Positions 1 to 5,283 of a DNA stretch of 7,717 nucleotides are shown here, in pieces (the first letter of the stretch is position 1; each line of letters begins with the position of its first letter). Below the pieces are notes generated by a model that was not told the DNA's origin, ran no database searches, and saw nothing but the letters and a program-made list of their open reading frames with translations. Both the position numbers and the translations under genes were made by a program. The stretch is from CAYRNC01 sp964425645 (GTDB lineage: Bacteria > Bacillota > Clostridia > Peptostreptococcales > Anaerovoracaceae), in NCBI GenBank assembly GCA_964425645.1, contig CAYRNC010000081.1, positions 1-7,717 of the forward strand. Reading direction: 5' to 3'.

Positions 1-235
1 GTCGCCCCCCGCGTAGGGGGGCGTGGATTGAAATACATGAGCGGCAGAATGATTACCCCTGAGCGCCAGTCGCCCCCCGCGTAGGGGGGCGTGGATTGAA
101 ATGAAGTTATGTAATTTAAGCGGATCCATTGGGTTGTCGCCCCCCGCGTAGGGGGGCGTGGATTGAAATTGCAGATAAGAAGTAAAATAATTATGATATT
201 CATTTGCCTTTCGGGTAGGGCGCGTGGTTTAGTTT
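1..235 (+). CRISPR. Leader-distal end of a type I-C-like CRISPR array
   Basis: Three identical repeats lie at 1-34, 69-102 and 136-169, followed by a degenerate copy at 203-235. Each repeat starts GTCGCCCCCC and ends GTGGATTGAAAT. An 8-bp CGCCCCCC/GGGGGGCG stem with a GCGTA loop forms the crRNA hairpin. Spacers are 34, 33 and 33 bp (35-68, 103-135, 170-202) and unrelated to one another. The repeat could be called 33 nt if the final T is assigned to the spacers, but all three spacers would then begin with T. The GTCGC start and ATTGAAAY end are typical of type I-C repeats (known for the family), which implies plus-strand transcription with the leader to the left. The decayed last repeat agrees with that orientation. 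The array continues beyond base 1, and no cas gene is present in the window, so the subtype rests on the repeat alone. Confidence 0.97.
203..235 (+). repeat. Degenerate terminal CRISPR repeat
   Basis: This segment starts 33 bp after the third repeat, exactly one spacer length. It keeps GGGTAGGG and GCGTGG of the consensus with a one-base deletion in the G run. The C run has decayed to GCCTTTCGGG, which breaks the hairpin stem, and the ATTGAAAT handle has become TTTAGTTT. A decayed last repeat marks the trailer end of many arrays. It is probably not processed into a functional crRNA end. Confidence 0.85.
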
Positions 236-592
236 ATTATGCGAGCTACTTTTTGATAAATATTTTGATGAGCTATACTGCCTATTTTCAACGACACATT
301 TGCAAGAGCTAACCGATTATTTGACTTTATGACAGTTGTCGGATTTAAGGGGCGAATTTGAAGAATCGACAAATACCCTACCTTATGGAAACTATAGAAC
401 ATTGAATACCGACTTGCAAGCAACGCAAATCATGGGCGAGCTTGTCGGGGCACTGCGCCTCTTTTTTATTTTGCACACCTTTACACATAAAGCACTGCAA
501 AACCGCCGTATAAGTGACATGATTTCCCGTGCCACAAGGTGCTTTTAAGTGTAATCTGGCTGTGTAGTGACGCTACAAAGCTAAAATATAAA
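236..592. other. Stretch without a convincing gene
   Basis: Open frames here are under 75 codons, use TTG or GTG starts without a Shine-Dalgarno sequence, or run through the tRNA on the other strand. I recognise no protein family or pseudogene remnant. Structure seen: the candidate terminator at 435-472, a small TGTAG/CTACA stem at 563-577, and a 10-bp direct repeat AAAACCGCCG at 499-508 and 590-599. The second copy of that repeat forms the base of the tRNA terminator stem. The stretch may simply be array trailer and intergenic spacer. Confidence 0.6.
435..472 (+). terminator. Candidate intrinsic terminator downstream of the CRISPR array
   Basis: GGCGAG at 435-440 can pair with CT-G-CGCC at 453-459, with a single G bulge. 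An inner TG/CA pair (443-444 with 451-452) closes a TCGGGG loop. It is followed directly by the T-rich tract TCTTTTTTATTTT at 460-472. The stem is imperfect, so this is tentative. No other plus-strand transcript is evident upstream except the CRISPR precursor. Confidence 0.4.
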
Positions 593-629
593 ACCGCCGA
601 AACGTTGGAAATATAATGGTTTAGGCGGT
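582..629 (-). terminator. Hairpin terminator of the tRNA-Lys gene, probably bidirectional
   Basis: ACCGCC (593-598) and AAAC (600-603) pair with GTTT (619-622) and GGCGGT (624-629), with one G/A mismatch and a 15-nt loop. Read on the minus strand, the stem begins 7 nt after the tRNA CCA end and is followed by TTTATATTTT (592-583). Read on the plus strand it is followed by seven T residues at 631-637, so it may also stop plus-strand read-through from running antisense into the tRNA. Confidence 0.75.
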
Positions 630-636
630 ATTTTTT

Positions 637-712
637 TGGTACTCCGTCCGGGGATCGAACCCGGGACACCCTGATTAAGAGTCAGGTGCTCTGCCATCTG
701 AGCTAACGAAGC
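637..712 (-). tRNA. tRNA-Lys, anticodon CTT
   Basis: On the minus strand the 76-nt cloverleaf starts GCTTCGT (712-706) and ends ACGGAGT-A-CCA. The acceptor stem closes over 7 pairs, two of them G-U (1:72 and 4:69). The D arm carries TAGCTCAGATGGCAGAGCA. The anticodon stem CCTGA/TCAGG encloses the loop CTCTTAA, giving anticodon CTT, which reads AAG lysine codons. The T arm contains the invariant GGTTCGATCC. The CCA end is genome-encoded. The gene stands alone with its own promoter and terminator. No copy of its 3' end occurs elsewhere in the window, so I see no sign of use as an integration site here. Confidence 0.97.
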
Positions 713-742
713 ATATCTGGATTTTTTGATTTCGCATATACG

Positions 743-771
743 ATTTTAGCATTGAGAAGGGAGCTTGTCAA
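743..771 (-). promoter_or_regulatory. Sigma-A promoter of tRNA-Lys
   Basis: On the minus strand a perfect -35 TTGACA (771-766) is separated by 17 bp from TAAAAT (748-743), a 5/6 match to the -10 consensus. Transcription would start near 736, about 24 nt before the mature tRNA 5' end. That is a normal pre-tRNA leader length. Confidence 0.85.
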
Positions 772-974
772 CCAAAATCCCTTCAGCAATTTTACGTAAG
801 AATGTCCTGAATTCAGATATGGATGCGGGTGTTATATATGGAAATAATGCAGAAATTATGGTGTAAGTAAATTACAAAAACATTATACCAAGATAAGGAT
901 GAAAATCGGAAAATGTAGGGAGGAGTGGCCCGAACGTTCAAATATCAACATTTGTATTTTTTTAAAAATCCCTC
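772..974. other. Intergenic region between tRNA-Lys and the operon promoter
   Basis: No open frame with a ribosome binding site was found. The stretch is AT-rich. It contains a small perfect inverted repeat, TGTAA-GTAAA-TTACA, at 862-876, inside a looser TGGTGTAA/TTATACCA pair (about 859-890). A weak CAAAT/ATTTG stem at 939-954 is followed by a T run. These could be regulator binding or fold-back elements, but none matches a motif I can name. Confidence 0.5.
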
Positions 975-1003
975 TTGACAGAAGGTTATATTGTTAATAC
1001 AAT
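975..1003 (+). promoter_or_regulatory. Sigma-A promoter of the etfB-etfA-thl-hbd-acd-crt operon
   Basis: A perfect -35 TTGACA at 975-980 is separated by 17 bp from -10 TACAAT at 998-1003, a 5/6 consensus match. Transcription should begin near 1010, giving an untranslated leader of about 65 nt. This is the only strong plus-strand promoter I see ahead of the six genes, so they are probably co-transcribed from it. Confidence 0.85.
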
Positions 1004-1004
1004 A
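989..1004. promoter_or_regulatory. Palindrome over the -10 box, candidate operator
   Basis: TATTGT (989-994) and ACAATA (999-1004) are perfect inverted repeats around TAAT and cover the whole -10 hexamer. A dimeric repressor bound here would block RNA polymerase. The left half resembles a Rex half-site (TTGTTAA), and Rex commonly controls butyryl-CoA synthesis genes in clostridia. The right half does not complete the Rex consensus, so the regulator is left open. AT-rich promoters can form such palindromes by chance. Confidence 0.4.
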
Positions 1005-1060
1005 AATTAAATTCACACATTTATCCGCTTAAATATTCTGAATTATCGAATAAGATGTCA

Positions 1061-1067
1061 AAGGGGG
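1061..1067 (+). promoter_or_regulatory. Ribosome binding site deciding the etfB start
   Basis: AAGGGGG at 1061-1067 lies only 1 nt from the in-frame ATG at 1069 but 7 nt from the TTG at 1075. The spacing favours the TTG. Confidence 0.6.
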
Positions 1068-1074
1068 AATGGTT

Positions 1075-1860
1075 TTGGAAATCATCGTATGTATCAAACA
1101 AGTACCAGACACTACAGAGGTTAGGATCGATCCGGAAAAAGGTACTCTGGTAAGAGAAGGGGTACCCAGTATCGTGAATCCCTTTGATGAGTACGCAGTT
1201 GAGGAAGCCTTAAAGATTAAGGAGAAGAACGGGGCTAAGGTTAAAATTGTAACGATGGGGCCGCCCCAGGCAACAGATGCACTAAGAAAATGTATCGCCA
1301 TGGGAGCGGATGAGGCTGTTTTGGTAAGCGACAGAGCTTTTGCGGGTTCGGATACCTGGAGCACCTCATATACTTTGGCTAGGGCCATTGAAAAGCTGGG
1401 GAATTATGATGTGATTATGTGCGGAAAGCAGGCAATAGACGGGGATACCGCTCAGGTTGGACCCGGAGTTGCAGAGCATCTTAAGATACCACAGGTTACA
1501 TATGTGCAAAATATTTTGGATGTAACAGATAAAACTATTGAGGTTGAGCGCGGTGTGGAAAGCGGATATGAAATAATTGAAACCAAGCTTCCGGCTGTGC
1601 TGACCATAGACAAAAGGGCGACGCCTCCCAGATTGCCTTCAATGATCGGGACCATGAAAAGCTTGAAGGCTGAAATAAAGAACCTTGTGGCGGCTGATTT
1701 AAATATGGAAGAAGGCCGCTATGGAATGGATGGCTCTCCGACAAGAGTAAAAAGAACATTTACTCCTGCCCCAAGAAAAGGCGGCAGAATCATAGAAGGC
1801 GAAATGGATGATGCACTGAAAGAACTGGTAGCATCGCTTAGAGAAGAGAAAATCGTTTAG
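1075..1860 (+). CDS. etfB: Electron transfer flavoprotein subunit beta
   Basis: Beta subunit of the soluble ETF that carries electrons to or from the acyl-CoA dehydrogenase encoded four genes downstream. The predicted protein has 261 residues, normal for EtfB. It starts with the family signature MEIIVCIKQVPDT, followed by VRID and VNPFDEYAVEEAL. The segment CGKQAIDGDTAQVGP (about residues 122-136) is the nucleotide-binding loop seen in clostridial ETFs that bind FAD instead of AMP and bifurcate electrons (family knowledge). LTIDKRATPPRLPS is the usual late motif. I chose TTG at 1075 for two reasons: it sits 7 nt after the ribosome binding site, and it places the residues as in homologues starting M-x-I-V-V-C. 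ATG at 1069 would add two residues but is 1 nt from the ribosome binding site. It is the first gene of the operon, and etfA follows after 13 nt. Bifurcation is inferred, not shown. Confidence 0.96.
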   Translation: MEIIVCIKQVPDTTEVRIDPEKGTLVREGVPSIVNPFDEYAVEEALKIKEKNGAKVKIVTMGPPQATDALRKCIAMGADEAVLVSDRAFAGSDTWSTSYTLARAIEKLGNYDVIMCGKQAIDGDTAQVGPGVAEHLKIPQVTYVQNILDVTDKTIEVERGVESGYEIIETKLPAVLTIDKRATPPRLPSMIGTMKSLKAEIKNLVAADLNMEEGRYGMDGSPTRVKRTFTPAPRKGGRIIEGEMDDALKELVASLREEKIV

Positions 1861-1867
1861 GGAGGTG
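1861..1867 (+). promoter_or_regulatory. Ribosome binding site deciding the etfA start
   Basis: GGAGGTG at 1861-1867 directly follows the etfB stop codon. The GTG inside it (1865) is part of the ribosome binding site and cannot be the start. The TTG at 1874, 6 nt downstream, is correctly spaced. Confidence 0.8.
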
Positions 1868-1873
1868 AAGTTA

Positions 1874-3073
1874 TTGTCTATAAGTATCAATAAGGAAAAA
1901 TGCATCGGTTGCGAATTATGCATTGAAAGCTGTCCCTATCCTGGTGCCATAGTGATGGAAGACGGAGTAGCGGTTATAACGGATAAGTGCGTAGAGTGTG
2001 GAGCATGTGTTGATTCATGCCCCTCCGAAGCCATCGATTTTGAACAGGTAACTACGGAAAAAGGCATCAATAAGGAAGAATATAAAGGAGTATGGGTATT
2101 CGTTGAACATCGAAAGGATAAAATCGCCAGCGTAACTTTGGAACTTCTCAGCGAAGGCCGGAAATTGGCAGATGAGCTGGGTGAAGAGTTGGCCGGCGTT
2201 CTGATAGGGCATGACGTGGAGGGTCTTTCCAAGGATTGCTTTGCTTACACAGCGGATAAAGTTTACTACGTAAACGGAGAAGTGTTTGAGAATTACAGCA
2301 CAGGACCTTATACGGCTGCTTTTGCCCAGTTGATAAGGAAGTTTAAGCCCAATGTGGTTTTATTCGGTGCAACTCATGACGGAAGGGATTTTGCCGCAAG
2401 GGTGGCGGTAAGAGTCTACACCGGACTTACGGCGGACTGCACGGAATTGACGATTGATCCGGAAACTAAATTATTGAACCAAACGCGCCCTGCATTTGGC
2501 GGAAATATAATGGCGACCATCCTTACTACGGATCATAGACCTCAAATGTCTACCGTGAGACCTAACGTGATGAAAAAGCTAACACCTGATTATGACAGAA
2601 CGGGAGAGATAATCACTTTTGATCCCGAAATCAACGAAGATGACATCTTTTATCAGATAAAAGAAATTGTAGAGCATACTGCAAAGACCATCAACCTGGA
2701 AGAGGCAGACATCATTGTAACCGGAGGCCGGGGTATCGGAGGGCCTGAAAATTACTACCTGATAGAAGAATTGGCCGAAGTATTAGGCGGGGCCGCCGGT
2801 GCTTCCCGTGCTGTTGTTGATGCGGGGTGGGTCCCACATTACAGACAGGTCGGCCAGACGGGTAAGACCGTGGCGCCTAAGCTTTACATAGCCTGTGGTG
2901 TATCCGGGGCAATTCAGCACCTTGTCGGCATGCAGACTTCAGATTTTATTGTAGCCATAAATAAGGATCCTGAGGCTCCAATTTTCAAAGTCGCCAATTT
3001 GGGGGTTTGTGCAGACTTACATAAAGCACTTCCAAAATTAAAAGAACAATTTAAAGTTTTATTGGAAAAATAG
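1874..3073 (+). CDS. etfA: Electron transfer flavoprotein subunit alpha with N-terminal 2x[4Fe-4S] ferredoxin domain
   Basis: Alpha subunit of the ETF, pairing with EtfB. From the TTG start it has 399 residues, about 60 more than a plain EtfA. The extra length is a bacterial ferredoxin domain with two complete CxxCxxCxxxCP motifs: Cys 10/13/16/20 and 39/42/45/49. The ETF N-domain follows (GVWVFVEHR onward). The C-terminal FAD domain carries TGGRGIGGPENY, GASRAVVDAGWVPHYRQVGQTG, the ETF-alpha signature CGVSGAIQHLVGM, and the closing VANLGVCADLHKALPKL. This layout is known from CarE of the Acetobacterium woodii caffeyl-CoA reductase-ETF complex; the classical butyryl-CoA dehydrogenase ETFs lack the domain. 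The clusters probably pass electrons between flavin and free ferredoxin (inference). The thiolase gene follows after 39 nt. No residue of the fold looks lost. Confidence 0.96.
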   Translation: MSISINKEKCIGCELCIESCPYPGAIVMEDGVAVITDKCVECGACVDSCPSEAIDFEQVTTEKGINKEEYKGVWVFVEHRKDKIASVTLELLSEGRKLADELGEELAGVLIGHDVEGLSKDCFAYTADKVYYVNGEVFENYSTGPYTAAFAQLIRKFKPNVVLFGATHDGRDFAARVAVRVYTGLTADCTELTIDPETKLLNQTRPAFGGNIMATILTTDHRPQMSTVRPNVMKKLTPDYDRTGEIITFDPEINEDDIFYQIKEIVEHTAKTINLEEADIIVTGGRGIGGPENYYLIEELAEVLGGAAGASRAVVDAGWVPHYRQVGQTGKTVAPKLYIACGVSGAIQHLVGMQTSDFIVAINKDPEAPIFKVANLGVCADLHKALPKLKEQFKVLLEK

Positions 3074-3112
3074 TCGGATGCCGGTTTATCCGGAGAAAGG
3101 AAGGGATTAATA

Positions 3113-4294
3113 ATGAAAAAAATAGTGATTGCAGGTGCCGTCAGAACAGCAGGCGGAAGCTTCGGAGGAAAGCTTTCCAAGATAGGAGCGTCCGATCTGG
3201 GAGCTTTGGTAGTTAACGAAACGATAAAAAGGGCAGGAATCTCCCCCGAGGATGTGCAAGAGCTCATATTCGGATGCGGCTGGCAGGCAGGGGTTGGTCC
3301 GAATGTGGCAAGAATTTGCAGTGTCAACGGTGGTCTGCCTGTAGAGACTACAGCCTATACGGTAAATATCAGATGTGGATCCAGCCTTAAGGCTGTAACC
3401 ATAGGAGCAGCGACTATAAAAAGCGGAGATGCGGATGTACTCGTTGTGGGCGGAACAGAATCGTCAAGCAACGTTCCCTATATTCTTCAGGATGCCCGCT
3501 GGGGCTTCCGCATGAACGATAAGCCTGCGGCAGATGTTCTACATAAAGACGGATTTATGTGTAAATTGGCCGGTATGCTTATGGGGAACACAGCCGAGCT
3601 TCTGGTAGACAAATATGGAATAACCAGAGAGGAGCAGGATGCATTTTCACTTGAAAGCCACAGAAGGGCCATCAAGGCGGTAGCCGAAGGCAAATTCAAG
3701 GATGAGATCCTTCCTGTAGAAGTTAAAGTTAAAAAGGCCATAGAGATATTTGATACAGAAGAAATCCCAAGAGAAAATATCAGTTTAGAAAAGATGGCCA
3801 GGCTGGCAAACGTATTTAAGAAGGACGGAACCATTTCAGCAGGGAACAGCTGCGCGCTGTGCGATGCGGCATCTGCAATGGTTTTGATGTCCGAGGAAAA
3901 GGCCAAAGATTTGGGAGTTAAGCCTATGGCTGTCATTCGCGGCTATGCGAGTCATGGTCTGGATCCGAAATATATGGGTCTCGGACCAGTGGAGGCAACG
4001 AGGAAAGCCTTAAACAATGCAGGAATGGTCCTTAAGGATATCGATCTGATTGAGCTTAACGAAGCTTTTGCTGCACAGTATTTGGCAGTTGAAAGAGAGA
4101 TACCTTTTGACAGGGATATTACAAATGTACACGGCGGTGCTATTGCACTGGGCCACCCGGTAGGGGCAACGGGAGCCAAAATTCTTACCAGTCTTATTTA
4201 TTCCCTTAAAACATATGACAAGCAGATTGGTCTTGCAACCTTGTGCATAGGAGGAGGCCAAGGCGTTTCCGTTATTGTTGAAAGAATAAATTAA
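3113..4294 (+). CDS. thl: Thiolase (acetyl-CoA C-acetyltransferase family)
   Basis: Cytosolic thiolase that joins two acetyl-CoA to acetoacetyl-CoA or cleaves the latter. The length, 393 residues, is typical. The catalytic set is complete: nucleophile Cys88 in NIRCGSSLKAV, Asn316 in NEAFAAQ, His348 in GGAIALGHPVGATGA and Cys378 in CIGGGQG. The start is ATG with AAGGAAGGG 7 nt upstream. Several usually conserved contacts differ from biosynthetic thiolases: CGSGLKA is CGSSLKA, GGMENMS reads GGTESSS, the Y-H-M-G of the CoA-binding loop reads MLMG, and SGxNDGAAA reads SCALCDAAS. The fold and activity are secure, but the acyl preference is uncertain and it could be a 3-oxoacyl-CoA thiolase for another substrate. 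It lies between etfA (39-nt gap) and hbd (24-nt gap). Confidence 0.95.
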   Translation: MKKIVIAGAVRTAGGSFGGKLSKIGASDLGALVVNETIKRAGISPEDVQELIFGCGWQAGVGPNVARICSVNGGLPVETTAYTVNIRCGSSLKAVTIGAATIKSGDADVLVVGGTESSSNVPYILQDARWGFRMNDKPAADVLHKDGFMCKLAGMLMGNTAELLVDKYGITREEQDAFSLESHRRAIKAVAEGKFKDEILPVEVKVKKAIEIFDTEEIPRENISLEKMARLANVFKKDGTISAGNSCALCDAASAMVLMSEEKAKDLGVKPMAVIRGYASHGLDPKYMGLGPVEATRKALNNAGMVLKDIDLIELNEAFAAQYLAVEREIPFDRDITNVHGGAIALGHPVGATGAKILTSLIYSLKTYDKQIGLATLCIGGGQGVSVIVERIN

Positions 4295-4306
4295 AAGGTG
4301 CAGAAC

Positions 4307-4312
4307 GGAGGA
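4307..4312 (+). promoter_or_regulatory. Ribosome binding site deciding the hbd start
   Basis: GGAGGA at 4307-4312 lies 6 nt before ATG 4319. An in-frame GTG at 4298 lies upstream of this site and is not the likely start. Confidence 0.8.
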
Positions 4313-4318
4313 TTAATT

Positions 4319-5200
4319 ATGAAAATTAATAAAGCTATTGTTCTCGGTGCCGGAACTATGGGAGCGGGCATTGCACACCTGATGGCACAAAAAGGAATAA
4401 ACACTGTTATGTATGGTCGCAACGAAGGAAGAGTTACCAAAGCACGCAATAATATAGAAAAAAGATTGATGGGGCGCGTCGAAAAAGGAAAAATGACGGA
4501 AGATGAAGTAAAAACCATCATGTCAAATCTGAGCATTACAACTAATATGGAAGATGCAGCTGATTGCGATTTTGTAGTAGAGGCTCTTCTTGAAGACGTA
4601 AAATTGAAGCAGGAGGTTTTTGCAAAGCTTGATGCCATCGTTAAAGATGATGTTATTTTAGCAAGTACAACGACGGCATGCTCGCTCACCGAGATTGCTT
4701 CTTCGATGAAAAAGCCGGAAAGATTCGCGGGAATGCATTTCTATAACCCTGCAGTTGTTATGAAACTCGTTGAGATTATGCCGGCACTTCAGACTTCTCC
4801 CGAAACCATTGAAAAAGTGGTTGAAATATCAGACTTTCTTGGAAAAGAAGCTGTTGTAACCGCTAAGGAAGGAATTGCAGGTATTACTTCCAGAATACTT
4901 GCGGGACTTTTAAACGAGGCGGTTTGGGTTCTTGATGAAGGAATCGGAACAGCGGCAGACATTGATAAAGCCATGAAGATGGGCGCAAACCACGCGATGG
5001 GACCATTGGAGCTTATTGATCTGATTGGACTCGATATCCATTTAGCTAAAACTGAAACCCAGTACAGTAAAATCGGGGATGCAAGATATCGTCCCTGTTA
5101 TCTGTTAAAGAAGATGGTAGCTGCCGGATATCTCGGGCGCAAGGTTGGTAAAGGTTTTTACGATTACAGCCAGAATCCGCCTGTTCCCACAAGACTATAG
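4319..5200 (+). CDS. hbd: 3-hydroxyacyl-CoA dehydrogenase (3-hydroxybutyryl-CoA dehydrogenase family)
   Basis: NAD(P)-dependent interconversion of 3-oxoacyl-CoA and 3-hydroxyacyl-CoA, normally acetoacetyl-CoA and 3-hydroxybutyryl-CoA. The length of 293 residues fits the family (about 280-290). The N-terminal Rossmann domain has GAGTMG at 10-15. The catalytic His140 (HFYNP) and Glu152 (KLVE) are present. The C-terminal helical domain has DIDKAMKMGANHAMGPLE, the LIGLD motif and the closing GRKVGKGFYDYS. Two normally conserved active-site residues are changed. The ASNTSSL segment reads ASTTTAC, putting Thr119 at the catalytic Ser position. The Asn of the VVNRIL motif is replaced by Ser191 in ITSRIL. 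The residue after Gly33 in MYGRNEGR is Arg, where NAD-specific members usually have Asp or Glu close by, so NADP(H) use is possible. The ATG start is set by GGAGGA 6 nt upstream. It is a full-length gene, but its substrate is uncertain. Confidence 0.94.
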   Translation: MKINKAIVLGAGTMGAGIAHLMAQKGINTVMYGRNEGRVTKARNNIEKRLMGRVEKGKMTEDEVKTIMSNLSITTNMEDAADCDFVVEALLEDVKLKQEVFAKLDAIVKDDVILASTTTACSLTEIASSMKKPERFAGMHFYNPAVVMKLVEIMPALQTSPETIEKVVEISDFLGKEAVVTAKEGIAGITSRILAGLLNEAVWVLDEGIGTAADIDKAMKMGANHAMGPLELIDLIGLDIHLAKTETQYSKIGDARYRPCYLLKKMVAAGYLGRKVGKGFYDYSQNPPVPTRL

Positions 5201-5206
5201 GCAGGG

Positions 5207-5243
5207 GCTGCCGGGCTGATCATATACAAGACGGTCCGGCAGC
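5207..5243 (+). other. GC-rich hairpin between hbd and the acyl-CoA dehydrogenase gene
   Basis: GCTGCCGG at 5207-5214 and CCGGCAGC at 5236-5243 are perfect inverted repeats. GCTG/CGGT adds four weaker inner pairs, giving up to 12 bp. No T run follows (next bases TTATCAAACT), so it is not a standard intrinsic terminator. It sits in the largest gap within the operon (83 nt) and may stabilise or punctuate the message. Confidence 0.6.
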
Positions 5244-5283
5244 TTATCAAACTAATGATTATAATAGACGAAGGGGGAGAAAG

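Noticed and set aside
336..548. 70-codon plus-strand open frame downstream of the CRISPR array
   Set aside because: TTG start without a Shine-Dalgarno sequence, no recognisable family, and it runs through the candidate terminator at 435-472.
499..599. Direct repeat AAAACCGCCG (499-508 and 590-599) as a target-site duplication
   Set aside because: The 91-bp segment between has no terminal inverted repeats or coding content, and one copy is explained as the terminator stem.
481..669. 62-codon minus-strand open frame
   Set aside because: It begins inside the tRNA-Lys gene and runs through its terminator; there is no ribosome binding site.
637..712. tRNA-Lys as an attachment site for an integrated element
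   Set aside because: No second copy of the tRNA 3' end, no integrase gene and no composition break in the window.
989..1004. Palindrome as a definite Rex operator
   Set aside because: Only the left half matches TTGTTAA; the right half lacks TTAACAA at the required spacing. Kept only as an unassigned operator candidate.
5260..5265. Perfect TATAAT as an internal promoter for the acyl-CoA dehydrogenase gene
   Set aside because: No -35-like hexamer at 16-18 bp, no correctly spaced TG extension, and transcription would start inside the ribosome binding site.
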